A stretch of DNA of 63,650 nucleotides from Asanoa siamensis (GTDB lineage Bacteria > Actinomycetota > Actinomycetes > Mycobacteriales > Micromonosporaceae). The translations under genes were made by a program, and so were the position numbers. Each line of letters begins with the position of its first letter. The stretch's first letter is position 1. The notes beneath the pieces are model-generated. The model saw only the letters and a program-made list of their open reading frames with translations, did no database searches and was not told where the DNA came from. Positions 8,471-16,841 of this stretch are shown here, one piece after another. The DNA is taken from positions 1 to 63,650 of the forward strand of contig NZ_BONE01000051.1 in assembly GCF_016862555.1 (NCBI RefSeq), written 5' to 3'.

Positions 8471-10312
8471 ATGTCAGTATCCGTGGCTGAGGTCTTTCCG
8501 TACGCGGATCAGCGGGATTTCACCGACGGGCGTCGTGGTTTCCTGACGCGGCTTGACCCGGCGGTGGTCCGCGCCGCCGACGGGACGGTGGTGTGGGACA
8601 GCGATTCCTACGCCTTCCTGGCCGGCGACCGGCCGGACACGGTGCATCCCAGCCTATGGCGGCAGTCGTCGCTGGTCGTCGAACAGGGCCTCTTCGAGGT
8701 CGTCGACGGGATCTACCAGGTGCGCGGACTGGACCTGTCGAACATCTCGTTCGTCGAAGGCGACACCGGCGTCATCGTGATCGACCCGCTGATCTCGGTC
8801 GAGACGGCCGCCGCCGCGCTGGGCCTCTACCGGTCGCGACGCGGTGACCGCCCGGTGACGGCCGTGATCTACACCCACAGCCACATCGACCACTTCGGCG
8901 GCGTCCGGGGTGTCGTCACGCAGGACGACGTCGACACCGGCCGGGTGCCGGTCATCGCGCCCACCGGTTTCCTCGAACACGCGATCTCGGAGAACGTCTA
9001 CGCCGGCACCGCGATGGCCCGCCGGGCAGGCTACATGTACGGCGCGGTCCTGCCTCGCAACGCCCGCGGCGGCGTCGGCGCCGGGCTCGGGCAGACGACC
9101 TCGACCGGCTCGGTCAGCCTCATCCCGCCGACCGTGAACATCACCGAGACCGGTCAGGAGCTGACGGTCGACGGTGTACGGATGGTCTTCCAGCTCGCCC
9201 CGGACTCCGAGGCGCCGGCCGAGATGCACTTCTTGTTCCCCGACCGGCAGGCGCTGTGCATGGCCGAGAACGCCACCCACACGCTGCACAACCTGCTCAC
9301 CCTGCGCGGTGCCCTGGTTCGCGACCCACACGCCTGGGCGCGTCACCTCACCGAGGCGATCGACCTGTTCGCCGACAAGGCCGACGTGGTGTTCGCGTCC
9401 CACCACTGGCCCACCTGGGGCACCGACACCATCGCCGAGTTCCTCGGCTTGCAGCGCGACCTGTATGCCTACCAGCATGACCAGACCGTCCGGCTGATCA
9501 ATCTCGGGTACACCGGCAGCGAAATCGCCGAACTGCTCGAACTTCCGCCTGCCCTGCGCGCCGCCTGGCACACCCACGGCTACTACGGATCCCTCAGCCA
9601 CAACGTCAAGGCGGTCTACCAGCGCTACATGGGCTGGTACGACGGAAACCCCGCCCGGCTCTGGCAGCACCCACCGCACGCGGCCGCCCTCCGCTATGTC
9701 GAGTTCATGGGCGGCGCGGACGCCGTCGTCGAGAAGGCGCGCGGGTCTGCCGATGCCGGCGACCTGCGGTGGGCGGCCCAGGTCCTCGACCATGTCGTGT
9801 TCGCCCAGTCCGACCACGCCGCAGCGCGGGAGTTGCTCGCCGATGTGCTCGAGAAGCTCGGCTTCGGCTGCGAGAACGGCACCTGGCGCAACAACTACCT
9901 CTCCGGCGCCGCCGAGCTTCGGCAGGGCAACTTCGGCACGCCGACCGCCACGACCTCGCCCGACGTGCTCGCGCAGCTGCCTCCACGGATGTTCTTCGAC
10001 GCTATCGCCGTGCAGGTCGACGGTCCGAAGGCCTGGAACCTGGACCTGGCCATGCGGTGGCATTTCCCTGACCACGGCGAGACCTACCGCACGACCCTGC
10101 ACAACGGCGTCTTCACCTATGTCGAGAACGGCCGCGGCGACGTCGACCTCACGCTGTCGGTACCGCGCGCTTCCCTGCCTCACCTGGCCACCCGCGACGT
10201 CGACGCCGCGGTTGCAGCCGGCATGGGCCTCGATGGCGACCGCGAGGTGCTGCACCGCCTCGCCGGCATCCTTGACCCCGGCGACCCCAACTTCAACATC
10301 ATCGAACCCTGA
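8471..10312 (+). CDS. Linear primary-alkylsulfatase (SdsA1/BDS1 type)
   Basis: A 613-aa member of the type III (metallo-beta-lactamase) sulfatases. The zinc motif THSHIDH is at about residues 135-141, and further His/Glu ligands are seen in AENATHTLHN and ASHHWPTWG. The middle helical dimerisation region (YVEFMGGADAVVEKARG) is followed by an SCP2-like C-terminal domain (residues about 490-613). Such enzymes cleave primary alkyl sulfates to alcohol and sulfate. There is no clear signal peptide, so it is probably cytoplasmic. ATG 8471 is preferred to the in-frame TTG at 8462. It stands alone between two gaps. Confidence 0.9.
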   Translation: MSVSVAEVFPYADQRDFTDGRRGFLTRLDPAVVRAADGTVVWDSDSYAFLAGDRPDTVHPSLWRQSSLVVEQGLFEVVDGIYQVRGLDLSNISFVEGDTGVIVIDPLISVETAAAALGLYRSRRGDRPVTAVIYTHSHIDHFGGVRGVVTQDDVDTGRVPVIAPTGFLEHAISENVYAGTAMARRAGYMYGAVLPRNARGGVGAGLGQTTSTGSVSLIPPTVNITETGQELTVDGVRMVFQLAPDSEAPAEMHFLFPDRQALCMAENATHTLHNLLTLRGALVRDPHAWARHLTEAIDLFADKADVVFASHHWPTWGTDTIAEFLGLQRDLYAYQHDQTVRLINLGYTGSEIAELLELPPALRAAWHTHGYYGSLSHNVKAVYQRYMGWYDGNPARLWQHPPHAAALRYVEFMGGADAVVEKARGSADAGDLRWAAQVLDHVVFAQSDHAAARELLADVLEKLGFGCENGTWRNNYLSGAAELRQGNFGTPTATTSPDVLAQLPPRMFFDAIAVQVDGPKAWNLDLAMRWHFPDHGETYRTTLHNGVFTYVENGRGDVDLTLSVPRASLPHLATRDVDAAVAAGMGLDGDREVLHRLAGILDPGDPNFNIIEP

Positions 10313-10531
10313 GTCGAACCCCGAGGCGCATGGTCATCAACACCAGGGCGAGATCCTTCGCCCGCCGAGCTGGGTCGGGTCGTTGCCTTGGCTGGTCCGC
10401 GAGCTGTTGGCTGCGGGCTCGGGCCGCGCACATCAGTCTCAAGGTCGTTTACGCGCGGCCGTCGGGGAAACACACAACGTGTAATTGCGCTGGATCAACA
10501 ATTTCCGAGGTGTGTGGGGTCAACGAGCTAT

Positions 10532-11761
10532 ATGGGAAGTCCGTTTTCGGCCGATGCCGGGTTCGATGCCGTTCTTGCCGGGCGGTTGGTTGAACCTGTG
10601 TTTCAGCCTGTCGTCGCTCTTTCTGACGAGCGCCCGGTTGGATTCGAGGCCTTGGCCAGGGGACCTGAAGGCCGATTTCATGAGGCGCCGGCGTTGTTCG
10701 CTGCTGCGGCGCGTGCGGGCAGGTCGGCGGAGTTGGACTGGCTGTGTGCGGACGTGGCCGGTCGCCGCTACCGGGAAGCGGATGTCCCTGGTCTGGCTCT
10801 GTTCGTGAATCTCAATCCCGACACGCTGGGCACCGACCCGCCGGACGAGCTCGTCGAGGCCTACATGGAGCTGACCCAGGAGCGCGAGGTGGTCGTGGAG
10901 ATCACCGAGCAGTCGGTGATGCGCGAACCCGCTCGGCTGCTGAACGCGGTGATCGATGCCCGTAGCCGCTCGGCTCGGATCGCGTTGGATGACATCGGCG
11001 CCGACCCGTCGAGTTTGGCGGCCATGCCGTTGATCAACCCGGACATCATCAAGCTCGATCGCTCGGTCATCCAAAGCCGGTCGCGTCCGTGGGCGGTTTC
11101 GCAAGTGGTCAACGCGGTGCTCGACGAGGCCCAACGGCGCGGCGCGCAGATCCTGGCCGAGGGCATCGAGCGCCGCGAAGATCTCGACGTCGCGCGGGCG
11201 TTGGGCGCCACGTTGGGACAGGGGTGGCTGTTCGGTCGCCCGGGACCGCTCCCGGAGCGGATCGCGCGTTCGGACCAACCGCTGGCCCGTGTCAGGCCAC
11301 GTGGCCACGTCCGCGCCACGCCATTCGAGGTACTGGCTGGTGACGCGCAGGTGCATCCATGCACGAGTGAGATGTACGCGACGATGGCCGGCAACATCGA
11401 GATGCAGGCGGCGCAGACGACCAACCCCGGCATCTTGGCGGTCAATCTGGGCGACGGCGAGCTCGGCGATGACGCCCGGATCGGCTACAACCAGCTCGCT
11501 TCCAGAGGCATCGACGTCTTCATCCTGGGCAGCCGAGTCACCCCCCAACCTGGCGGCCGCATTCGTGGTGTCCCGCTGTCGGCCAACGATCCCCTCGTCC
11601 GCGAACGAACCGTCCTGTTCGTCGGCAGTCGTTACGGCAGCGGCGCGTTCGCCCACCGCGGCAGCACCGATCCTCTGGATGGGTACCGGGCTGGTGTCTG
11701 CTACGACGCGGACAAGGTCATCGAGGCGATGCTGACTCTGGTCAATCGACTGCCGAACTGA
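10532..11761 (+). CDS. EAL-domain c-di-GMP phosphodiesterase with C-terminal DICT domain
   Basis: A 409-aa protein. The EAL domain (residues about 10-250) keeps the main catalytic residues: EAL in GFEALARG, Asn in NLNPD, Glu in EITEQ, the DD pair in LDDIGAD (Ile replaces the usual Phe), Lys in IIKLD and Glu in AEGIE. It is therefore probably active against c-di-GMP. The last 140 residues (from CTSEMYATMAGNIEMQ) match the DICT sensory domain, which is often attached to GGDEF/EAL or phosphatase proteins. It lies next to, and convergent with, a partner-switching operon, which suggests a shared stress or light signalling circuit. Upstream in-frame codons to 10388 have poor composition, so ATG 10532 was chosen. 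Confidence 0.85.
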   Translation: MGSPFSADAGFDAVLAGRLVEPVFQPVVALSDERPVGFEALARGPEGRFHEAPALFAAAARAGRSAELDWLCADVAGRRYREADVPGLALFVNLNPDTLGTDPPDELVEAYMELTQEREVVVEITEQSVMREPARLLNAVIDARSRSARIALDDIGADPSSLAAMPLINPDIIKLDRSVIQSRSRPWAVSQVVNAVLDEAQRRGAQILAEGIERREDLDVARALGATLGQGWLFGRPGPLPERIARSDQPLARVRPRGHVRATPFEVLAGDAQVHPCTSEMYATMAGNIEMQAAQTTNPGILAVNLGDGELGDDARIGYNQLASRGIDVFILGSRVTPQPGGRIRGVPLSANDPLVRERTVLFVGSRYGSGAFAHRGSTDPLDGYRAGVCYDADKVIEAMLTLVNRLPN

Positions 11762-11856
11762 GTCGACGCCGCGCGGCACAGCCACGGAGATCCGCCGGTA
11801 ACACCGGTGAGATGGGGACTGTCGCGCTCGCCATGCCCGCTGTGTTGGAGGAACCT

Positions 11857-12294
11857 TTATCGCCGGGTGGTTGGCCACGGGCTTGTGAGATGGATGTTGA
11901 CGGTCACCGTGAGTCCGTCGGGGTGTGGGTCGATGTCGAGGGTGTCGCAGAGCCGGTCGACCAGCCACAGTCCGCGGCCTCCGGGAACGTCGGGTCGGGG
12001 CTCGGTGATGGTCGGGATGACGGCCGCACCGCCGTAGTCGGTGACGCTGCACGTGATGGTCGTGTCGTCGGTGGCAAGGTCGAGGCGGCCGCGGCCCCCG
12101 CCGTGACGGATCGCGTTGGCGAGCAGTTCGTTGACGGCGACGACGACATCTTCGGCCAGGTCTCTTTCGACGCGGGCGTCGTGTAGGTAGGTGGCTACGG
12201 CGTGGCGGACCGTGCGGAGGTCCTGAGCGGCGAAGTCGGTGGCGAAGCCGGTGATGGCGGGTGGTCCCGCGCCTTGTGGCTTGTGGGGGTCCAC
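11857..12294 (-). CDS. HATPase anti-sigma factor (RsbW-like)
   Basis: A 145-aa GHKL-type ATPase with the N box (VVAVNELLANAIRHGG), G1 box (SVTDYGGAAVIP) and G2 region (GGRGLWLVDRLCD). Such proteins bind and phosphorylate an anti-anti-sigma factor or hold a sigma factor inactive. The start is GTG 12294 with an AGGTGAG ribosome-binding site eight bases upstream. Both lie inside the end of the phosphatase gene, giving an unusual overlap of about 100 bases. It is the third gene of an operon with a response regulator and an RsbU-type phosphatase. Confidence 0.85.
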   Translation of the reverse strand: MDPHKPQGAGPPAITGFATDFAAQDLRTVRHAVATYLHDARVERDLAEDVVVAVNELLANAIRHGGGRGRLDLATDDTTITCSVTDYGGAAVIPTITEPRPDVPGGRGLWLVDRLCDTLDIDPHPDGLTVTVNIHLTSPWPTTRR

Positions 12295-14162
12295 CGGGTC
12301 TCACCTCGTGTCTGCCCTGGTATCGGCGGGTGGGATCCCGACTGTTGGTAACTACCCGGCGCACCGATACGTATGCCGAGCATCGCTACGTCGTCTTCGC
12401 CCGGCGCCGTCGACAGGTGTGCGGTGATGGCGTCGACGAGCTCGTCGAGCGGGTTCTGCGCTCGGTCGGCGACAAGGGCATGGATCTTCGCCATTTGGTC
12501 GTGCCATGCGGCGGTGCGTGACTCCGCGAGTCCGTCCGAGTGTAGGAGCAGGGTGGACCCGGGCGGGATGTCCGCCTCGTGGTTCGTCCGTGAGATGCGT
12601 TGAGTGGCCCCGAGCAGTGGGTTGCTGCCGACGAGTTCGGTCACGATGCCGTCCGGGTGGACGAGGATGGGTGGTGGGTGGCCGGCGTTGGACCAGCGCA
12701 GGCGGAACCCTTGGTCGGTGCGTTCGAGGTAGGCGACGATCGCGGTGGCGATGGTGCGGGCGCCGAGCACGAAGTTGGCGTGGTCGAGTCGGCGCAGAAT
12801 GGCCGAGGGTGGTTCGTGGCGGTCGACGAGGTAGCCGCGTAGCAGGCTGCGGAGCTGGCTCATCGCGGACGCGGCCCTGATGTCGTGCCCGGTGACATCC
12901 CCGATGACCAACGCGAGGACGTCGGGGGTCAGCGGCACGGCGTCGTACCAGTCGCCGCCGACCCGGTCGTGCTGGCTGGCGGGTAGGTAGCGGGCCGCGA
13001 GGTCGACGCCTTGGAACTGCGGCATCGGTGTCAGCAGTGCGCGTTGGAGCGTCTCGGCGGCGGACGTGCGGTCGTTCAGGTGGGTGGCGCGGGCGAGGGC
13101 GTGGCTGACGTATCCGGCCAGGGCTGTGATGACGGCCTGCTCGCCGATGTCGATCGGATGCGGTTGGTCCCAGGAGAAGGTGAGCGCGCCGATCACGCCG
13201 TGCGGACCGGTCAGCGGTACGGCGGCCATCGCGGCGCCGTCAGTGTCTTCGGGGTGCCGGGCGGAGGCGAGGGACCGGGTCCGGCGGTCCGTGATGAACC
13301 GTGCCTGACCCGTGTTGAGCACGTCGGAGACGGGCGTGTCGTCGTCGAGTTCGACGATCTGCCTGTGGGTCTGGTGAGACGCGTCGTCCGTGCCGACCAC
13401 CTGCGCGCGCCGTCCGGGTGATTCCCGGGTCCAGATGCTGACCCGGCTCGGTGCGTTGCCTCCGCTGACCAGCCTGTGGACGGCTCGGACCACGTCCTCG
13501 ACGGTGCCGGTGTCGCTGAGCTGCTGGCTGGCCGCCAGCAGAATCTGGCTGCGCTCCAGCGCGGCTTGGACCTCGCGGGCCAGGTCGCGGGCGGTCGCTT
13601 CGGAGCGTTGGTGTGCGGCACTGGCCCGTTCGGCGACGATCGAGGCGATCCGGGACCGCAGCGCTGCCGAGCACGCTGCGGCGAGGTCGCCGAGCAGGTC
13701 GAGTTCCCGGCCGGACCATACGTGCGGTCGGTGATCGATGGCACACAACGCACCCACGACCTGGCCGTCGACGTCGGTCAACGGCATTCCGGCGTACGCG
13801 GCAACCCCGAGCGCGTCGATGGCCGGGTTGTCGCGCACGCGCGGGTCGGCGCGTGCGTCCGGGATCACCACTGGGCCGGCCGACGTGACCACGAGTTGGC
13901 AGAACGAGTGCGAGAGTGGGGTCTGGCGTGACTGTTGCCACGGCTCGGCCAGGCCCGCAGCGCCGGGGAAGAACTGCCGCCCGGCATCGACGAGCGTGAC
14001 GAGGCCGACGGGGACCTCAAGCACCTTGGCAACCATGGCGGCGTACCGGTCGAACTCCGCGTCCCCACCAGCATCCAGGCCGCACGAGTCGACCGCCGCC
14101 AGCCGTCCAGTGGAGGCAAGCGTTATGTCGGGTCCGGGATGGGACGGGGTCGGTGAGTCCAT
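12195..14162 (-). CDS. GAF-GAF-PP2C phosphatase (RsbU/SpoIIE type)
   Basis: A 655-aa protein: a GAF domain (about residues 30-170), a second GAF domain (about 205-360) after a short coiled linker, and a PP2C/SpoIIE phosphatase domain (about 385-605) with GGDWYDA, VIGDVTGHD and a final GEDDVAML. It should remove phosphate from a STAS-type anti-anti-sigma factor in response to a ligand sensed by the GAF domains. The ATG follows the TAG of the response regulator with no gap. The last 45 residues are low complexity and arise because the frame runs on into the next gene. Confidence 0.9.
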   Translation of the reverse strand: MDSPTPSHPGPDITLASTGRLAAVDSCGLDAGGDAEFDRYAAMVAKVLEVPVGLVTLVDAGRQFFPGAAGLAEPWQQSRQTPLSHSFCQLVVTSAGPVVIPDARADPRVRDNPAIDALGVAAYAGMPLTDVDGQVVGALCAIDHRPHVWSGRELDLLGDLAAACSAALRSRIASIVAERASAAHQRSEATARDLAREVQAALERSQILLAASQQLSDTGTVEDVVRAVHRLVSGGNAPSRVSIWTRESPGRRAQVVGTDDASHQTHRQIVELDDDTPVSDVLNTGQARFITDRRTRSLASARHPEDTDGAAMAAVPLTGPHGVIGALTFSWDQPHPIDIGEQAVITALAGYVSHALARATHLNDRTSAAETLQRALLTPMPQFQGVDLAARYLPASQHDRVGGDWYDAVPLTPDVLALVIGDVTGHDIRAASAMSQLRSLLRGYLVDRHEPPSAILRRLDHANFVLGARTIATAIVAYLERTDQGFRLRWSNAGHPPPILVHPDGIVTELVGSNPLLGATQRISRTNHEADIPPGSTLLLHSDGLAESRTAAWHDQMAKIHALVADRAQNPLDELVDAITAHLSTAPGEDDVAMLGIRIGAPGSYQQSGSHPPIPGQTRGETRWTPTSHKARDHPPSPASPPTSPLRTSARSATP

Positions 14163-14588
14163 CTACGGCAGGATCGCCACGTCACGGTAGAACTTGTTGA
14201 TCTCTGCCACCGCCGCCTCGAACGCGTCGAGCTCCATCGGCTTGGTCACGTACGCGTTGGCCTGGCGCTGGTATGAGTTCACCACGTCGCTGGTGGCGTC
14301 GGACGTGGTTAGCACGACCACCGGTATCGCCTTGAGGTCATCGTCGCTCTTGATCTCCGCCAATGCCGCGAGGCCACCCATCCGGGGCATGTTCAGGTCC
14401 AGCAGGATCAGATCTGGACGTGGCGCGTCGTCATCGGGGGCGCGCAGCAGGTCTAGTGCCGCCTGCCCGTCGCTGGCGCGACCGATGCTCACCTGCGCGC
14501 CGCCGGCCTCCAACGCCTCCGAGATCATCATCGCGTCAGCGTCATCGTCGTCGACGACCAGGACCCGCAGCACACGCCCACCAGCCAT
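14163..14588 (-). CDS. Single-domain response regulator (Rcp1-like)
   Basis: A 141-aa receiver domain with no output domain. It shows the acidic pocket (VVDDDDAD, residues 12-18), the phospho-acceptor Asp64 in LLDLNMPRMGG, Thr in VVLTTSD and Lys in VTKPME. The form, with a long loop before the phospho-acceptor, resembles the Rcp1 group that partners bacteriophytochrome or hybrid kinases. ATG 14588 is chosen for its GGGAGGTCGGAGCG ribosome-binding site. It heads the operon that continues with the RsbU-type phosphatase and the HATPase. No histidine kinase is present in the window. Confidence 0.88.
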   Translation of the reverse strand: MAGGRVLRVLVVDDDDADAMMISEALEAGGAQVSIGRASDGQAALDLLRAPDDDAPRPDLILLDLNMPRMGGLAALAEIKSDDDLKAIPVVVLTTSDATSDVVNSYQRQANAYVTKPMELDAFEAAVAEINKFYRDVAILP

Positions 14589-14749
14589 CGCTCCGACCTC
14601 CCACACTTGCCTCGCGGCAATCATAGGCGCACGACGGGAACGTGCCACCTCTTCAACGAGCGAGACCGAAGCGTAACGGCCCCGTTCGATGGTGTTGGTT
14701 CGCCGATCCGGCCGTGGTCCTGCTGACAGGCAGTATTTGCCGGCATATC

Positions 14750-15109
14750 ATGGTTGCGATGCCTGGGATCTTCGATCGCGATGGCGATCTTGACGGTGGG
14801 CTGTCCGTGACCGTGTCGGGAGCGCCGGGCGGCGGGTCGATCACCGCCGCCGGCGAGGTAGACATGAACACGGCTGGCAAGCTGTTCGAGGCGATCCGTG
14901 ACGCTCTGCGCCGAGGACCGGATGTCGCCGTCGACCTGTCCGCCGTCACGTTCCTCGACTCGCAGGGCATCCACGTCCTGGTACGTGGGCGCCAAGAGGC
15001 GGCCGAGCGCGGCGGCACATTGACGGTGACCGACTGCGCAAGGCCGGTCCGTCGGGTCCTGGAGATCGCTGGGGTGCTGGCATTGCTGACCGGTGACGAC
15101 CCGGCCTGA
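14750..15109 (+). CDS. STAS-domain anti-anti-sigma factor
   Basis: A protein of 119 aa (116 from the second ATG at 14759) with a complete STAS fold. The phosphorylatable serine is in TFLDSQGIHVL (Ser71 from ATG 14750). It is divergent from the response-regulator/phosphatase/HATPase operon and is the natural substrate pair for them: the HATPase would phosphorylate this serine and the PP2C protein remove it. No sigma-B-type gene follows, so the final target must lie elsewhere. Confidence 0.88.
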   Translation: MVAMPGIFDRDGDLDGGLSVTVSGAPGGGSITAAGEVDMNTAGKLFEAIRDALRRGPDVAVDLSAVTFLDSQGIHVLVRGRQEAAERGGTLTVTDCARPVRRVLEIAGVLALLTGDDPA

Positions 15110-15136
15110 TCCACCATCGCCCGTCGCTGCGTGCGG

Positions 15137-15310
15137 TCAGGCTTGCTCGCGGACCCCGTCGGTGCCGTCGTCATCGTCCGGCATCGGCTCGACCGGGGCC
15201 GCCGGCAGGTCCTGACGCGAGTCGGGCAGGAGCTGTGCCGGGTCGTCGGGTGCGGGCTCGCGGGGGTCGATCGGCGGGTACCGGTCGGGGTCGAGGTTCG
15301 GCAGCGTCAT
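15137..15310 (-). CDS. Small acidic Pro/Asp-rich protein
   Basis: A 57-aa frame on the minus strand (MTLPNLDPDRYPPIDPREP at the start, then PMPDDDDGTDGVREQA at the end). It lies 66 bases after the stop of the rskA-like gene in the same orientation and has the codon usage of the flanking genes. It is very acidic, has no predicted membrane segment and no recognised family. It could be the last gene of the sigK-rskA operon. Confidence 0.5.
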   Translation of the reverse strand: MTLPNLDPDRYPPIDPREPAPDDPAQLLPDSRQDLPAAPVEPMPDDDDGTDGVREQA

Positions 15311-15376
15311 GACCTGAGTATCGGTCAGGTCGCGGGCACGGTCCGGTTTCCGCGCCGCGACTTGGCCGGGTGTTGA

Positions 15377-16114
15377 TCAGATGCGCACGTTGGCCACGAG
15401 CGGGAGCGTGGGTGTGCGCGATCCGCCAGCCGGTTCGATGGTCACCGCGATGCCCTGCGCCGCGGCGGTGCCGGAGACGACCCTGGTGACGGTGGCGGTT
15501 CCGACGGGCAGGACCCCGGCGGGCATCGCTCGGCCGGCGCCGGTCAGCCACAGCTGGTAGGCGTGGTCGCCGGCCGGGGCGTGGTCCGCGGCCAAGGTCA
15601 CTACCGCGGCGTCGCGCATGGCGGAGGTGACCACGGTGATCCGGCCGCCTCCGTCGACGGGGCCGGAGCGGACGGTGGCGTCGGGCGCGGACAGGATCGC
15701 GTTGACGCGTTCGCTCTCGGCCCGGGCGGCCACGGTCGCCGCGCGCTGTTCGTCGACCCGTCGTTCCTGAATGGCATAGGTGCCGGCTGCGGCTCCGGCG
15801 GCCACGACGACGGCCGCGGCCGCGGTGAGCAGATGGCGGGCGAGGCGGCTGCGAGGCGGGCGGGCGCGGGGCCGAGATCCCGGATGTTCCTGGCGGGTGT
15901 TGGCGATCTCGGCGAGCACCCGGGTCCGCAGGCCCGGCGGTGGCACCGCCCAGGACTGGTCGGCGAGCCGGGCCGCCGCCTCCCGTAGTTCCGCGACCTC
16001 GAGCGCGCAGGTGGCGCAGTCGTCGAGGTGGCGGGCGAAGGAGGCTCGTTCGGTGTCGGTGAGGGCGTCCAAGGCGTACGCGCCGGACAGTGCGTGGACG
16101 TCGCTGGTGGTCAT
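15377..16114 (-). CDS. rskA: Anti-sigma-K factor RskA-like membrane protein
   Basis: A 245-aa protein. The N-terminal anti-sigma domain carries HxxxCxxC (His29, Cys33, Cys36), the zinc-binding anti-sigma signature. One transmembrane segment (about residues 90-110, Ala/Val-rich) follows, and the periplasmic C-terminal domain is of the anti-sigma-K factor type (DGGGRITVVTSAMRDAAVV, YQLWLTG). Its ATG overlaps the stop of sigK (ATGA). Release of SigK would follow regulated proteolysis in the membrane, as known for mycobacterial RskA. Confidence 0.92.
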   Translation of the reverse strand: MTTSDVHALSGAYALDALTDTERASFARHLDDCATCALEVAELREAAARLADQSWAVPPPGLRTRVLAEIANTRQEHPGSRPRARPPRSRLARHLLTAAAAVVVAAGAAAGTYAIQERRVDEQRAATVAARAESERVNAILSAPDATVRSGPVDGGGRITVVTSAMRDAAVVTLAADHAPAGDHAYQLWLTGAGRAMPAGVLPVGTATVTRVVSGTAAAQGIAVTIEPAGGSRTPTLPLVANVRI

Positions 16115-16734
16115 GGCCGCACCTCCACGCCGAGGCAGTCACGCAGTCGGATGAGGCCGTCTCGCATCCGGCTCTTGATGGTGGGGAGGCTGACGTCGAG
16201 CATGCGGGCGACCTCGGGGTAGGTGCAGCCCTGGTAATAGGCCAGGGTGATCGACTCGCGTTGCAGCTCGGTAAGCCCGTCGAGGCAGCGGCGGACCTGC
16301 TGGCGTTCGAGCCGGTCGTGGACCTCGTCGGCGACCTGGTCGTAAGGCGGTTGAGCGGCCCAGGTCGCGGTCTGTTCCTCGCGGCGGGTCGCGGCCTGCT
16401 CGGCCCGGACGCGGTCCACCGCCCGGCGGTGGGCGATCGTGAAGACCCACGCGGTGGCGGAGCCCTGCCCGGCGCGGAAGCGGGCGGCGGTGCGCCATAC
16501 CTCGACCAGGGTCTCCTGGGCGACTTCCTCGGCCTGCGCCGGGTCCCGCAACACCCGCTTGATCAGCCCGTACACGCGGGGGGCGACCACGTCGTACAGC
16601 GTGGCGAAGGCGGCCTCGTCACCGCGACCGACGGCGGTGAGCAGCCCGTCGGCGTTCGCCGGCCGGTCCGGGGTCGGCGGGACGACCGAGAGCCGCTCGG
16701 CCCGTGACGCCTGGTCACGTCGATGTCGTTGCAT
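16111..16734 (-). CDS. sigK: ECF RNA polymerase sigma factor SigK
   Basis: A 207-aa ECF sigma factor with region 2 (DEAAFATLYDVVAPRVYGL, then AEEVAQETLVEVWR) and a region 4 helix-turn-helix (LTELQRESITLAYYQGCTYPEVARMLDVSLPTIKSRMR). The pairing with an RskA-type anti-sigma factor and the promoter elements seen here identify it as SigK-like. ATG 16734 has a GAGGGAG ribosome-binding site. A perfect SigK promoter lies about 30 bases upstream, so the gene is probably autoregulated. Likely targets in this window are the ferritin-like, CHRD-like and fasciclin genes. Confidence 0.93.
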   Translation of the reverse strand: MQRHRRDQASRAERLSVVPPTPDRPANADGLLTAVGRGDEAAFATLYDVVAPRVYGLIKRVLRDPAQAEEVAQETLVEVWRTAARFRAGQGSATAWVFTIAHRRAVDRVRAEQAATRREEQTATWAAQPPYDQVADEVHDRLERQQVRRCLDGLTELQRESITLAYYQGCTYPEVARMLDVSLPTIKSRMRDGLIRLRDCLGVEVRP

Positions 16735-16766
16735 GCGGCTCCCTCGCGATCGCGTTCCACCCGGTG

Positions 16767-16793
16767 ATTCGGAGCCGGAACGGCACCGGATGG
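16767..16793 (-). promoter_or_regulatory. SigK-type promoter upstream of sigK
   Basis: On the minus strand, CCATCC (16793-16788), a 15-base spacer and CCGAAT (16772-16767) match both halves of the mycobacterial SigK consensus exactly. The expected transcription start lies about 25 bases before the sigK ATG, leaving room for the ribosome-binding site. Confidence 0.85.
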
Positions 16794-16807
16794 GTCCCGG
16801 TTGACAC

Positions 16808-16834
16808 CCATCCGTGCGGCCGGCGGCGACGAAT
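16808..16834 (+). promoter_or_regulatory. SigK-type promoter upstream of di-iron protein gene
   Basis: On the plus strand, CCATCC (16808-16813), a 15-base spacer and ACGAAT (16829-16834), one mismatch from consensus. Only seven bases separate the -10 element from the ATG at 16842, so the transcript should start at or next to the start codon (leaderless). It is back-to-back with the sigK promoter. Confidence 0.75.
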
Positions 16835-16841
16835 CACCCGC

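Noticed and set aside
8654-10255. A 533-codon minus-strand frame across the alkylsulfatase
   Set aside because: No recognisable domain, while the plus strand encodes an intact sulfatase with its zinc motif.
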